The position numbers and the translations under genes were made by a program. From the NCBI RefSeq assembly GCF_040253615.1, contig NZ_JBEJGY010000004.1, positions 1-64,000 of the forward strand: a DNA stretch of 64,000 nt, given 5' to 3'. Positions 25,832 through 35,351 of the stretch are shown here, in pieces (the stretch's first letter is position 1; every line of letters starts with the position of its first letter). Source of the DNA: Streptomyces sp. Edi4 (lineage in GTDB: Bacteria > Actinomycetota > Actinomycetes > Streptomycetales > Streptomycetaceae). Under the pieces are notes generated by a model, which was given only the letters and a program-made list of their open reading frames with translations, searched no databases and was not told the origin of the DNA.

Positions 25832-26926
25832 TCAGAAGTTGACGATCTGAAGGAACGCCCCCACGTCGTTGGTGTAGTTGACACCAGTGATGTACATCGT
25901 GTCACCGTCGGGTCCCAGGGCCAGTCCCGTTCCGTGCTCCATGTCGAGACCGGTGACTGTCTCATGGGGTACGCGGGTGTTGGTCGCCGTCTTGTACGAC
26001 AGCACCTTCGGTTCGCTGCGCTGGTCGTCCTCGACCACATGGAACCGGGTGCCGTCACTGCTCACGGCCGGGCTCAGTATCGGTTGGTAGTTCGACTGGA
26101 AGTCGATGGTGGTCAGTACCTGGTCGTCGTCGAGGCCGACCAGGACCGCGTGACCGTCCGGCTTGCTCAGTGCGTACAGGCGGTGGCCGTCGGGAGTGAG
26201 CGCCAGCTCGTCGACGAATCCGGTTTCCGTGAGGACCCGCACCACTGTGGGGACGCCGGTCGAGACATCCATGTGGATCAGGCCGAGATCGCCGCTGACA
26301 TAGACGTCCTTGCCGTTCGGCCGGACCACAACGGCGCGCGGGCTCTCACTGGGCAGCGGCACCGTCGTGATGAACGCCTGCCGCACCGTCGAGAACACCA
26401 GCATCCGGGACGGCCCCGTGCTCCGGGCCCCGTTGTCCGGTCCGGTCTGGGCCAGGTAGATCGAGGCACCGTCGGGGCTGATGGCCATGCGCGACAGTGC
26501 TCCGGGGTTCGAGCCCGCGGGCCGCGGCTGGTCGGGCACGGGGAAGCTGGAGCGCAGCGTGTTGGTGGCCGTGTCGAACACGTTGAGCGTTCCTATGGTG
26601 AGCAGGTAGATCTGTTTGCCCCCTGCACCGAACAGCAGGGGTCCGGCCCACCGGTCGCCGCTCGTGGGCACATGCGCGATGACCTTGCCGGTCCCGGTGT
26701 TGACGACGTCCAGCGAGGTACCCACATCGTCGATCGACGGGACGTACGCCCTGGTGCCGTCCGCGCTGATGAGTGGTGTCACCGCGTACTGCGACGACGG
26801 CAGACGTGTGACGCCTTCTGTGCCGGGGTGCGGACGCGCCGCTGCCACACCTGCCCCCGCGAGCATCAGGAGCCCGGCGCACAACAACGCCGCCGCCCAA
26901 CGAGCTCTGAATTCAAGGGACTTCAT
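25832..26926 (-). CDS. Secreted seven-bladed beta-propeller (YncE-like) protein
   Basis: A signal peptide (MKSLEFRARW, then AAALLCAGLLMLAGAGVAAA) is followed by repeated propeller units with the pattern ..SPDG..IYL... and ..TPDGHRLYAL.. These cover residues about 40-364 (for example LISADGTRAYV, GAGGKQIYLL, RPNGKDVYVS, GPDGDTMYIT). YncE-like propellers act extracytoplasmically as binding or scaffold proteins and catalysis is not expected. ATG 26926 follows a GGGGGAGGAAG ribosome site. There is no operon partner. Confidence 0.8.
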   Translation of the reverse strand: MKSLEFRARWAAALLCAGLLMLAGAGVAAARPHPGTEGVTRLPSSQYAVTPLISADGTRAYVPSIDDVGTSLDVVNTGTGKVIAHVPTSGDRWAGPLLFGAGGKQIYLLTIGTLNVFDTATNTLRSSFPVPDQPRPAGSNPGALSRMAISPDGASIYLAQTGPDNGARSTGPSRMLVFSTVRQAFITTVPLPSESPRAVVVRPNGKDVYVSGDLGLIHMDVSTGVPTVVRVLTETGFVDELALTPDGHRLYALSKPDGHAVLVGLDDDQVLTTIDFQSNYQPILSPAVSSDGTRFHVVEDDQRSEPKVLSYKTATNTRVPHETVTGLDMEHGTGLALGPDGDTMYITGVNYTNDVGAFLQIVNF

Positions 26927-27318
26927 ACTTCCTCCCCCAAGTTCCCACCGCGTCGTCGCGATGGCGTGGTCAGGCTACGCCGGGGACCCGTAGGTGGTCG
27001 GGCCACCGGGATGGCCAAGACTGCAACCGGTCATTGAGGGGGGAAGGTGTGGCCGGCGGCCGACGGGTGGCCGGCGGATGGTGCGCAGGGACTCCGCGGT
27101 CATCGGCGGGACCGTCCGGTGGTCCGTGGCGTGTTTCAGTGCAGGTCGTGCATGGGGTGGGGCGGCTTGACGCCGTGGTCGTGTGCCGTCGGCCTCAGCG
27201 CGTTCCCGCGGCGGCCCTACGCGGGCCCGCCCGGGCGAAACAGCTCTCGAGCCGCAGTCACTGAAGAGATCGGCCCTCGCCGCTGCGCGGTGTGGGAACA
27301 CAAAGAGACCGCGCCGTG

Positions 27319-27609
27319 TGTGGAACGGCGACGCCCTCGACCTCGATGCCTACCGGGCCCATCTCGGCCATACGAGGGACCGTCCCCCCACCCTGGCCAC
27401 CCTGCGCGCCGCACCGAGCCTTTTTCCAGGACGCGAGGCCCCTGGACGGGCAGCCCATGTACTCCCCGTACGCCGGGAGAACATCGAAGCGGTGGTGCGC
27501 ACAATCGGCCGTTGGCCATCGCGTCGGTCCAGGCCAAGGTGGTGGGCGACCCCACGGTGGCACCTGCTTCGAAGACGTCACGCCGGTCCCGCCGTTGGGG
27601 GCCATGTGA
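27319..27609 (+). pseudogene. Arylamine N-acetyltransferase remnant
   Basis: The first block, VWNGDALDLDAYRAHLGH then RPPTLATLRAA, matches the N-terminus of bacterial NATs. After frameshifts the catalytic-Cys neighbourhood appears as HGGTCFEDV near 27549-27576, equivalent to the RGGYCFE motif. The rest, including the His/Asp of the triad, is missing. It is a non-functional fragment directly upstream of the sirtuin gene. Confidence 0.5.
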
Positions 27610-27683
27610 CTCCTCGGGCCCGGGACCAGCCCGCAGGCCGTCGCCTCCGGCGCGGGGCGGCCCCGTTACGTACCCTGGGGGCC

Positions 27684-28571
27684 ATGCGCATGCGTCCCAC
27701 TCTGAGCTGGACCCTCACCGGGGAGCTCTCGCCGGGTACCACCGACATGGGGCCGGTCACCGATGTGCTGAGCAGCGGCGGCGTGCTGGTGCTCAGCGGG
27801 GCGGGCCTCTCGACGGAGTCGGGCATCCCGGACTACCGGGGCGAGGGCGGGAGCCTGAGCCGGCACACCCCGATGACCTATCAGGACTTCACCGCGAGCG
27901 CTCAGGCCCGGCGCCGGTACTGGGCCCGCAGCCACCTCGGCTGGCGCACCTTCGGCCGAGCCCGCCCCAACACCGGGCACCGGGCCGTGGCGGCCTTCGC
28001 ACGACACGGCCTGCTCTCGGGTGTGATCACCCAGAACGTCGACGGTCTGCACCAGGCGGCAGGCAGCGAGGACGTGGTGGAGCTCCACGGCAGCCTCGAC
28101 CGGGTCGTCTGCCTCTCCTGTGGCGCCTTCAGCCCGCGCCACGCACTGGCTACGAGGCTTGAGGAGGCCAACCCGGGCTTCGAGCCGGTGGCGGCGGCCA
28201 TCAATCCGGACGGTGACGCCGATCTCACCGACGAACAGGTCCGGGACTTCCGCGTGGTGTCCTGCGCGGTGTGCGACGGCATCCTCAAGCCGGACGTGGT
28301 GTTCTTCGGCGAGTCCGTTCCGCCCCAGCGGGTCGAGCGCTGCCGCACGATGGTCCGCGAGGCATCCGCGCTGCTGGTCCTGGGCTCCTCCCTGACAGTG
28401 ATGTCCGGCCTGCGCTTCGTCCGCCAGGCGGCCGAGGCCGGCCGGCCGGTGCTGATCATCAACCGGGACCCGACCCGGGGCGACCAGCACGCCGTCACGC
28501 GCGTCGCCCTACCGCTGGGCGCGGCCCTCACCGCCATCGCGGACCGGCTGGGTGTCGCCGTGCGCGGCTGA
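27684..28571 (+). CDS. Sir2-family NAD-dependent protein deacylase (sirtuin)
   Basis: A 295-residue sirtuin: NAD site VLSGAGLSTESGIPDYRGEG, QNVDGLHQAAGS, catalytic His in VELHGSLDRV, and the zinc ribbon Cys pairs CLSCG and CAVCDG. GILKPDVVFFGESVP, LVLGSSLTVMSG and LIINRDPT follow. The class uses NAD+ to remove acyl groups from lysines. GIPDYRG and the spacing resemble the SIRT4-like bacterial group. ATG 27684 has GGGG nearby; a second ATG lies two codons on. Monocistronic. A partner acetyltransferase remnant lies upstream but is unrelated in function. Confidence 0.9.
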   Translation: MRMRPTLSWTLTGELSPGTTDMGPVTDVLSSGGVLVLSGAGLSTESGIPDYRGEGGSLSRHTPMTYQDFTASAQARRRYWARSHLGWRTFGRARPNTGHRAVAAFARHGLLSGVITQNVDGLHQAAGSEDVVELHGSLDRVVCLSCGAFSPRHALATRLEEANPGFEPVAAAINPDGDADLTDEQVRDFRVVSCAVCDGILKPDVVFFGESVPPQRVERCRTMVREASALLVLGSSLTVMSGLRFVRQAAEAGRPVLIINRDPTRGDQHAVTRVALPLGAALTAIADRLGVAVRG

Positions 28572-28878
28572 TCCGTCTTCCTGTTCTTCCTGGCCGGAGG
28601 CGGCGTGACGATCATCTTCGAGCCCGTTCCGCCCCGTTCTGGTAGAGGCACAAAGCCCAGTCCGGGCAGCAGACGTAGGTGAAACTCCTGGCGCTGGACG
28701 TCTCGTTCCTGGGGGTGGCCGCTCTGCGCGTCCACACGGGGCACGGCGCTCTGCGAACGCGCCCCAGGACCGGATGCCCTGCGGCGGAACGGCTGCCTGC
28801 CCGGCCGCAGGAACGCCGCCGCCGTCAGGACCGGCTTCCATGCACGCGCTGTGCGGGCGCACGCTGCTTCCGGGAGGC
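28572..28878. other. Convergent intergenic stretch
   Basis: This separates the sirtuin from the convergent dehydrogenase gene. I found no strong hairpin or protein-like frame. Confidence 0.4.
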
Positions 28879-29754
28879 TCAGGCCTGGCCGCCGGCGTAG
28901 TCGTCATAGAAGCCCTGCCCGGTCTTGACACCGAGGTGGCCTGCGTCGACGTACGTGTTCAGCAGTTCGCGGGGGCCCGTGGGCAGGCCGGGGCGCTCGG
29001 CGGCGTAGTGCTCCTCGATGTCCAGGACAACATCCAGGCCGACCAGGTCCATCATGCGGAAGGGGCCGGCCGGGGTGCCCGTGTTGATCTGCCACATCCG
29101 GTCCACATCCTGCGGTGTGGAGACCCCCTCCGCGACCACTGCCAGGGATTCGCGCTTGATGGCGGCCCAGATGCGGTTGAAGATGAAGCCCGTCGACTCC
29201 CTGCGTGCCTCGAATGGGAAGACGCCGTACTTGGGCAGCTCCTCCTTGAGGAAGGCGAGCACCGCCGGGTCGGTCTGCCCGTCTGACATCAGGTCGACCG
29301 CGTTCTGCACCGGCGGCATGTAGAAGTGCATGTTCACCACCCGCTCGGGGTGGCCGACCCGGTCGATGAACTGGCTGGTCGGATACGAGGAGGAATTGCT
29401 GGCGAGGATCGCGTCGGGCTCGGCGGTGGCGTCCAGGTCGGCGAAGACGCTCTTCTTCAGCTCAAGCCGCTCCGGGACCGCCTCGACGATCAGCCAGGCC
29501 CTGGACAGCCCCTCGGCGAGGTCGTCGGTCACCTCGACCCGCCCGGGAGTGCCGCCCTCGACACGGCCGGCCACCTCGGCAAGGTTCTCCTCCACGTACG
29601 CCTTGGCCGCCTCGCCCGCAGGCTGCGACTTGTCGTAGACGCGCACCACTCCGCCACGGGTGGCGAACATCAGCGCGATCCGGCGCCCCAGCGTGCCCGC
29701 GCCGATGACGGCCACCGGCCGCTGCTCCACATCGTCGGGAAGGGTGAAAGCCAT
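28879..29754 (-). CDS. 3-hydroxyacyl-CoA dehydrogenase family protein
   Basis: This 291-residue NAD-dependent dehydrogenase has an N-terminal Rossmann motif VAVIGAGTLGRRIALMFA, an acidic VYDKSQ, and catalytic neighbourhood LASNSSSYPTSQFIDR and VVNMHFYMPP (His). The C-terminal helical domain holds STGFIFNRIWAAIKRES and GHLGVKTGQGFYDDY. The family oxidises 3-hydroxyacyl-CoAs or related hydroxy acids. It ends a two-gene leftward unit with the fused dehydrogenase at 29839-31692 (84-bp gap), probably controlled by the divergent LysR gene. Confidence 0.85.
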   Translation of the reverse strand: MAFTLPDDVEQRPVAVIGAGTLGRRIALMFATRGGVVRVYDKSQPAGEAAKAYVEENLAEVAGRVEGGTPGRVEVTDDLAEGLSRAWLIVEAVPERLELKKSVFADLDATAEPDAILASNSSSYPTSQFIDRVGHPERVVNMHFYMPPVQNAVDLMSDGQTDPAVLAFLKEELPKYGVFPFEARRESTGFIFNRIWAAIKRESLAVVAEGVSTPQDVDRMWQINTGTPAGPFRMMDLVGLDVVLDIEEHYAAERPGLPTGPRELLNTYVDAGHLGVKTGQGFYDDYAGGQA

Positions 29755-29838
29755 CTGTTACTCATCTCCTCTGGTGCACCACGCGTCGGTGGTGGTTCGT
29801 ACGGGTGCCAACTGGTTCTCGATAAGGCACGGGCCGGG

Positions 29839-31692
29839 TCAGGCACCGGGCAGCAGGCACAACCCGGTCAGTGGTGTGCCGAGCGCGGCGACCTCGCGCT
29901 GTGAGCGGCCGGCGGCCGGGCCGTCGGGCAGCGGGACCTCACGGATGTGTCCGCCCAGGTCGGCGACGTAGGCCAGGCCCGCCGCGCTGTCGATGGCCAG
30001 GCCGATCGCCTCGGCGAAACCGTCGGCCAGGATCTCGGGAGCGCGGCCCGAGGTGCCCGGAGCGGGCACGGGCGCCCAATTGAGGCTGTTGCCGCGCGGT
30101 GCGGCTCCGCGGTCGGTCCAGTAGAGCCAGCCGCCCTCCACGTGCAGGTCGATGGGCTCGGGCAGGCCGCTCCACAGGACCTCGATGTCGGTGCGGTGCT
30201 CGGCGCTCTGGCCGGCGGGCAGGTCAAGTCCGGCGCGCAGGATGCGGCCCTGGCCGCCCTTGGCCGGGCCTTTCTGCGTCCAGTACAGGTATCCGCCGGC
30301 CGGGTCGACGGCGACGCCGACGCACTCGCCCCGGATTCCCTCCGACGCGGGCGTCACCACGAGGTCGCTCAGGCCGCTGCCGTCCGTGCGGACCCGGCTG
30401 ACCCGGTGGCCCTCCCGGTCGCTCCAGTACAGCGTGCCGGCGCCGTCCGAGACGAGTTGCTTGCCGGTCGTCATCGTTCCGGGCGCCACGACGTCGCGCC
30501 GAACGCCGCGGTCCTGGCTCCAGGCGTGGACGCCGCCGTTGCGCCGGGAGAAGTCGTAGCCGGCCTCGCCCGGCGTGCCGGGAACGACCTCGGGGGCGCC
30601 CATCGTGGTCCAGTACACGGTGCCGGACTCCACGACGACACCGTCCGGAGCGGCGCCGGCGTCCTCGACCAAGGTCTGCACCGCGCCATCCTGGATGCTC
30701 ACCTTCAGCACACGCCCCGGGAACAGCTGCAACGCCAACAGATGTCCGGGCTCCGTCCCCGCGTCCGCAGGGCCGAGTCCGGTCACGTCCGCTGTGAGCC
30801 CTGCGTCCACGGCACCGGGCTCAGGCTTGGCTCCGGGCAGGTCCAGCTGCGCCAGGGCGGCGCGGGTCCGCCTGTCGCGCAGAGCGGCCAGGCGCGCGTA
30901 GGCCTGCTCGCCGGTGCCGTAGGCCCGCTCGACGGCGTCCATGACCTCGCCCATCCGCTCCGGGTCGGGGCTGCCGGTCTCGAAAGTCATCTGCGAGCCG
31001 ACATGCTCCACCAGATGGCGCATCCCGGCGGGCCCGCCGCCCAGGGCGCCGCTCTGGAACGGACCGATCGTCGCCCAGCGCAGCCCGAGCGAGGCGCGCA
31101 CCAGGTCGTCGAGGTCCCGCACGTCGATGACACCCTGCTGCACCAAGTGGATCGCCTGGTCGTTGAAGACCTTCTGAAGGCGGTTGCCGACGAAGCCGGG
31201 AATCTCCTTCTTCAGCCTGATCGGCAGTCTGCCGAGCCCGCGGTACACCTCCATCGCCCGGTCGACGGTGCGGGCGGAGGTCTGCGGTCCCGGAACCACC
31301 TCGACCAGCGGCATCAGCTCCGGCGGGTTGAACGGGTGGCCGATCACCATCCGGTCGGCCGCCGCGTTGCCTCGCGCGATCACCGAGGGCAGCAGGGACG
31401 AGGAGGACGAGGCCAGCACCACGTCCTCGCGCGTGTGGGCGGCCAGGGTGGCGAACATCTGCTCCTTGATGTCGATCCGTTCCGGCCCGGCCTCCTGTAC
31501 GAAGTCCGCGCCGTACGCCGCTGCGGCCAGGTCCCCGGTCGCCGTCACCGCCAGGCTCGCCAGCTCGCCCTCCACCACCTCGCTCAGGTCCGGCCGCGGG
31601 TCGCTGACCCGAACCTCCCAGCCGGCCTCGCCGAACAGGCGCGCCCACGAAATGCCGATGACGCCGGCACCGACGATCGTCACGACCGCCAT
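29839..31692 (-). CDS. 3-hydroxyacyl-CoA dehydrogenase fused to a YWTD-type beta-propeller
   Basis: A 617-residue fusion. Residues 1 to about 315 form a complete dehydrogenase: VTIVGAGVIGISWARLFGEA, LASSSSSLLPSVIARG, VIGHPFNPPELMPLVEVVPG with the catalytic His, and IPGFVGNRLQ. This resembles the carnitine / L-gulonate dehydrogenase branch. From about 330 to 617 there are repeated propeller strands (VYWTTMGAPE, LYWSDREGHR, LYWTQKGP, LYWTDRGAAP, GLAYVADLGG) without a signal peptide or membrane span. The two halves are in one uninterrupted frame. ATG 31692 has GAGGTGA upstream. The propeller's role is unknown; substrate sensing or assembly is a guess. Confidence 0.85.
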   Translation of the reverse strand: MAVVTIVGAGVIGISWARLFGEAGWEVRVSDPRPDLSEVVEGELASLAVTATGDLAAAAYGADFVQEAGPERIDIKEQMFATLAAHTREDVVLASSSSSLLPSVIARGNAAADRMVIGHPFNPPELMPLVEVVPGPQTSARTVDRAMEVYRGLGRLPIRLKKEIPGFVGNRLQKVFNDQAIHLVQQGVIDVRDLDDLVRASLGLRWATIGPFQSGALGGGPAGMRHLVEHVGSQMTFETGSPDPERMGEVMDAVERAYGTGEQAYARLAALRDRRTRAALAQLDLPGAKPEPGAVDAGLTADVTGLGPADAGTEPGHLLALQLFPGRVLKVSIQDGAVQTLVEDAGAAPDGVVVESGTVYWTTMGAPEVVPGTPGEAGYDFSRRNGGVHAWSQDRGVRRDVVAPGTMTTGKQLVSDGAGTLYWSDREGHRVSRVRTDGSGLSDLVVTPASEGIRGECVGVAVDPAGGYLYWTQKGPAKGGQGRILRAGLDLPAGQSAEHRTDIEVLWSGLPEPIDLHVEGGWLYWTDRGAAPRGNSLNWAPVPAPGTSGRAPEILADGFAEAIGLAIDSAAGLAYVADLGGHIREVPLPDGPAAGRSQREVAALGTPLTGLCLLPGA

Positions 31693-31911
31693 GAAAATCA
31701 CCTCAGGGGAATCAGGAGAACCGAAGAGCCCGCCGGCCCGACCGTCGACGGGAACCGCTGTTCCTGACGGGAGTCGCTGCCGGCCGAACGGACGCGGGGA
31801 AAGCGCGAACCGACCGCTACCGAACGGGTCAGGCGGGCACTCGTGTCTCCGGGCTGTGTACGACGCAGTCCACACCCACCAACCAAGGTCTGTCCAATAT
31901 ATGATTCAGGC

Positions 31912-32835
31912 ATGGTCGATATGAATGACGATATGACCCTCTCGCGGCGTCTCCTCGAGCAGTTCCTCGCCGTGGTCCGGGAAGGGCATTTCGGGCGGGC
32001 CGCCGAACAGCTCGGCATGAGCCAGCCGCCGCTCAGCCAGTCCATCCAGCGCCTGGAGAGGATGCTTGGCGTGCGCCTGCTGGACCGCGGCCCCGGCGGC
32101 GCGAAGCCGACCGCCGCCGGCGAAGTCTTCGCCGCCGACGCGCAGCGGCTGCTCGACCTTCAGAGGGCTGCGGTCGCACGGGTGCGTCGGGTGGCCGGCG
32201 GGATCGAAGGCGACATCCGGATCGGCTACGTCAGCCTCTTCAGCCACCTCCACCTTCCCGCGATGCTGCGCACGGTTGCCGATGAACTCCCGGGGCTGCG
32301 AGTGCGGTTGCACCAAGGGTCCGGAGCCGCCGTCGCCGACATGGTGCGCACAGGGGCGCTCGACCTCGCCTTCGTGCGCGATCCGGCCCGGTTGCCCGCC
32401 GGTCTCGTCAGTACGGTCGTGGCGACCGAGCGCATCCAGGCGGCCGTTCCCGAGGCCCACCGCCTCGCGGGCGCCGGCGAGATCGACCTCGCGCAGTTGC
32501 GCGACGAGGACTTCGCGATGCCGGACCCGACGGTTCTGCCGGTCCTGGCCGAGCAGGTGCACCTCGCCTGTCACCGCGCGGGCTTCACACCCCGAGGCTT
32601 CGTCCTGGCCGACGACCTGAGCGGCCTGTTCAGCTACGTCGCCGCCGGTCTGTGCGTGAGCCTGCTGCCCGAGGGCGTCCAGCACTTCTCCGCCGGCGGT
32701 GTGAGCCTCCTTGCCCTGCGCGGCGACGCCGGACTCCTGGACGCCGCCGTGCAGGCCATCCACCGACCCGACGCCGACCCCTCGGTGACCCGCCTCCTGG
32801 AGGCGGTCACCAGCCCGCGGCCCAGACGGCCTTGA
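31912..32835 (+). CDS. LysR-family transcriptional regulator
   Basis: A 307-residue LysR protein with HTH LEQFLAVVREGHFGRAAEQL then GMSQPPLSQSIQRLE. The periplasmic-binding-like effector domain begins GDIRIGYVSLFSHLHLP. It is divergent from the dehydrogenase pair with a 219-bp gap that includes an AT-rich patch (CCAATATATGATTCAGG, 31894-31910), the likely promoter/operator. The usual LysR logic is activation of the neighbouring genes by their substrate. ATG 31912 was chosen because the HTH begins right after it. Confidence 0.9.
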   Translation: MVDMNDDMTLSRRLLEQFLAVVREGHFGRAAEQLGMSQPPLSQSIQRLERMLGVRLLDRGPGGAKPTAAGEVFAADAQRLLDLQRAAVARVRRVAGGIEGDIRIGYVSLFSHLHLPAMLRTVADELPGLRVRLHQGSGAAVADMVRTGALDLAFVRDPARLPAGLVSTVVATERIQAAVPEAHRLAGAGEIDLAQLRDEDFAMPDPTVLPVLAEQVHLACHRAGFTPRGFVLADDLSGLFSYVAAGLCVSLLPEGVQHFSAGGVSLLALRGDAGLLDAAVQAIHRPDADPSVTRLLEAVTSPRPRRP

Positions 32836-32940
32836 GGCAAACCCCGACGGCAGCACCGGCCTCTGCCGGAACGCCCCGAGCCATGTGCAACTCCGCCGCG
32901 CGCGGTCGGCCGCAGTCGACCCGTACCTTTCGCCGAGCCC

Positions 32941-35265
32941 TCACCTCGTCTCGTCGCGCATCCAGTGCCGCCCCGTGGTCCAGCCCAGGAATAGGCGGGG
33001 CGGGGACGCGCCGGCCCTGCCGTTCGTGCTCGCGCTCCCGCTGGAGTCCTCCGCGAGCGAACCGCCCTCGGCGACGAGACGGAGGCCTGCCAGAGCCGGT
33101 GCCAGCCGTGCGCCCACGTGAGCGGGGTGGCGTACCGTCTCCTCTTCCAGGCAGGCCAGGAAGACACGTTGAGTCTCGGGCGGGCACAGCGAGAGGTGGA
33201 AGAGCATCTGGCGCCACGCGTAGGCGGCGTCCTTGATGGTGCTCAGCGGCCTGGGGTTGCCGTGCACCCGGGTCGCCAGGCGGCACACCATACTGAACGC
33301 ACGGCGCGCCAGATCGTCCCAGCCGGACGCGGGTATGACGCCCACGCGATGGACCAGGGTGGCCAGGTTGTGCGTGGTGAGGATCTGGGCCTGTTCGATC
33401 ACTTTGCCGTTGCCCGCCACCGACCAGCCCCCGCCCGTCGCCCCTGCCCGCGCCACGCACAGCTTCGCGAAACCGGGGGACGTCCGGGCGCCGCCCGTGC
33501 GCAGCAGCCCCTCCCCCGCCTCCAGGACCGCGAGGTTGCGGACGGCCGTGTAGTCGATGCCGTAATAGCGTTCGTACAGGCTTCCGGCGAGCAGTTCGGC
33601 CGCGACCCGTGCCGCGACGAGGAACTTGGGGGTGAAGGTGCCCATGAAGATGTCGGCCGCCAGTTCCTCGACCAGGGGGGCGCCCAGCTCCGCCTGCTTG
33701 GCGAGCGCGGAGAGTTCGCGGATCAGCGGGTTGGGCATAATCGTGCCGGGAAAACCCCGCACGGCCAGTTCGCCGAGCTGGCGCAACGCGGCGTGCGCGA
33801 TCTCCTCGGCCGCCTCTTCATGGCGCTGCGCGGCCACCGCCCTGATCCAGGGCAGCTCTTCCAGGCGAACCTGTCGTTCAAGGTTGAGGAGGAGCAGGGA
33901 GCGGCGGTTGCGGAAGGCGCGGTAGTGCGCGGCGGCCAGGGTGCGCAGCGTCTCGTCGGTGTACGCCTGTGCGGTGGTGACGGCGACCAGCTGCGGAACG
34001 AGCTCGGCCAGAACCTCCGCCGAGGGCACGATGCCCCGCTCCACGAGCACGCCGAGCGGGGCGCTGGCGGAAGCCTCCACGACATGGCACAGGGGCGCAG
34101 GAACGGACGTGCCCGTGGGGATCCCTGTCTCCCGGTGCTCCTGTTCGGTGACGGGCGCGACCAGCGGTGCGACGTCTGCCGCGCCCAAGTCCTGAGGCAG
34201 TTCGGAGAGCCGACGCAGGACGAGCTGGGCGAGCGCGTGGTGCGAGGGCAGTGCGGCGTGGGCCGCCTGCCGCTCACGCAGCGCGCTGTGCCGGTTTGAG
34301 CCGGGCAGTCCGCGGCGGCGGACCATGGAGTCGACGGCGAGCCGCAGCAAGCCCAGTCGTCGCGCGCTCAAAGGGCGCCCGACGACGGTCTCCTCCAGCG
34401 CGCCGCGCAGGATGGCGATGTTCTCCTTGGGCTTGCGGTGCTTGGTACACAGAGTGTGCTGTGCGGCCAACTCGCGGTATTTGTGCAGGAGTTCGGCGCC
34501 GCGTCGGTGCCAGGACGCGTCCGGTGCGCGGTCGAGGACCCGGCCGGAATCGGCGGTCTCCAGCCAGTGGGCAAGCAGCTCGTCGCCGAACGGCTGCCAG
34601 ATGGCCAAGGCCTCGCGCTGGGTCTCCACCGCGGTGTTGGGCCGTCGCCGCGCCAGGCTCGCGCCCGCCTCGGCGACGGTGCGCCGGAACAGAGCCGCGG
34701 GATCGGGCGCGGGCGCGTCGGAGGGACGCGGGGTGAAGCGCAGCCGGCCCGCGAACGGCTCGATGGTGGCCACGAGTTCGACCGCTGCGGCCACTTCGCC
34801 CGCCGCTACCAGCCAGGCCACAGTGAGCAGCGCCGCCTCCTCGGGAAGGGATACGTCGTAGCGGCCGGTGTCCAGGAGCGCACCCAGCCGAGCCAGGCCC
34901 GGCTCGGTGAGGAAGTACTCGAACAACGCGCGTCGTTCCGCGGGCACACCCGCGGTGCGCGCCGCTTCGATCTCGTACGCCTGGAGTGGTCCTTCGGCGC
35001 CGGCAGCCCCGGTGGCGAAGCCGCCGCGCAGCACCTCGGGAGTCACCCAGACGGGCAGATCCCTCACCGGGGTGCGGGATCCCACGTTCAGGCTGCCGTC
35101 AGCCATGCCGGACAGTACGGCGCGCCAGCCGGAAGCGCGGTCCTGGGCGCGTTGCCTGGTCCCGGCGTCGGCATGGGTCAGCGCTGTGACGAAGGCCCCG
35201 GCCAACTGGGCCCGCGCGTAGGAAGAAGACGCGGTCGGAAGCTGCTGTTCAGCGTCGTGGTTCAT
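32941..35265 (-). CDS. Large uncharacterised protein (774 aa) behind a tRNA-like leader
   Basis: I recognise no domain in this 774-residue, mostly helical, soluble protein. Notable blocks are ARAQLAGAFVTALTHADAGT, LPVWVTPEVLRGGFATG, CTKHRKPKENIAILRGALEE, GSNRHSALRERQAAHAALPS, LYERYYGIDYTAVRN and KDAAYAWRQMLFHLSLCPP. It has no signal peptide and no Walker motif. ATG 35265 is the only possible conventional start, because an in-frame TAG sits at 35332-35334 with no ATG, GTG or TTG between. The start is 4 nt after a complete tRNA-like cloverleaf (35270-35341), and no Shine-Dalgarno is present, so translation may be leaderless after processing of the RNA. Confidence 0.8.
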   Translation of the reverse strand: MNHDAEQQLPTASSSYARAQLAGAFVTALTHADAGTRQRAQDRASGWRAVLSGMADGSLNVGSRTPVRDLPVWVTPEVLRGGFATGAAGAEGPLQAYEIEAARTAGVPAERRALFEYFLTEPGLARLGALLDTGRYDVSLPEEAALLTVAWLVAAGEVAAAVELVATIEPFAGRLRFTPRPSDAPAPDPAALFRRTVAEAGASLARRRPNTAVETQREALAIWQPFGDELLAHWLETADSGRVLDRAPDASWHRRGAELLHKYRELAAQHTLCTKHRKPKENIAILRGALEETVVGRPLSARRLGLLRLAVDSMVRRRGLPGSNRHSALRERQAAHAALPSHHALAQLVLRRLSELPQDLGAADVAPLVAPVTEQEHRETGIPTGTSVPAPLCHVVEASASAPLGVLVERGIVPSAEVLAELVPQLVAVTTAQAYTDETLRTLAAAHYRAFRNRRSLLLLNLERQVRLEELPWIRAVAAQRHEEAAEEIAHAALRQLGELAVRGFPGTIMPNPLIRELSALAKQAELGAPLVEELAADIFMGTFTPKFLVAARVAAELLAGSLYERYYGIDYTAVRNLAVLEAGEGLLRTGGARTSPGFAKLCVARAGATGGGWSVAGNGKVIEQAQILTTHNLATLVHRVGVIPASGWDDLARRAFSMVCRLATRVHGNPRPLSTIKDAAYAWRQMLFHLSLCPPETQRVFLACLEEETVRHPAHVGARLAPALAGLRLVAEGGSLAEDSSGSASTNGRAGASPPRLFLGWTTGRHWMRDETR

Positions 35266-35269
35266 AAGC

Positions 35270-35341
35270 CGACGTGGCAGGTTCCGCCCCTGCGCCCTCC
35301 GGGTCCTGAGCCCGGCGCTCTGGCTGCTGAGCTACACGTCG
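35270..35341 (-). ncRNA. tRNA-like RNA (72 nt, perfect cloverleaf, anticodon position CAG)
   Basis: Read on the minus strand, the sequence folds as acceptor CGACGTG/CACGTCG (7/7 bp), then TA, D stem GCTC/GAGC, anticodon stem CCGGG/CCCGG with loop CTCAGGA (U33, CAG), and a 5-nt variable loop AGGGC. The T stem is GCAGG/CCTGC. All 21 stem pairs are Watson-Crick. The loops are abnormal: the T loop is GGCGGAA instead of TTCRANY, and the D loop AGCAGCCA lacks GG. CAG would mean Leu, but real tRNA-Leu has a long variable arm. No CCA is encoded. A promoter lies 11 nt upstream and the 774-aa gene starts 4 nt downstream. I infer a non-translational tRNA-like RNA. Confidence 0.65.
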
Positions 35342-35351
35342 CATGCGCACG

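Noticed and set aside
29947..31767. 606-codon plus-strand frame opposite the dehydrogenase-propeller fusion
   Set aside because: Shadow of the real gene; composition typical of antisense GC-rich coding DNA and no start signal.
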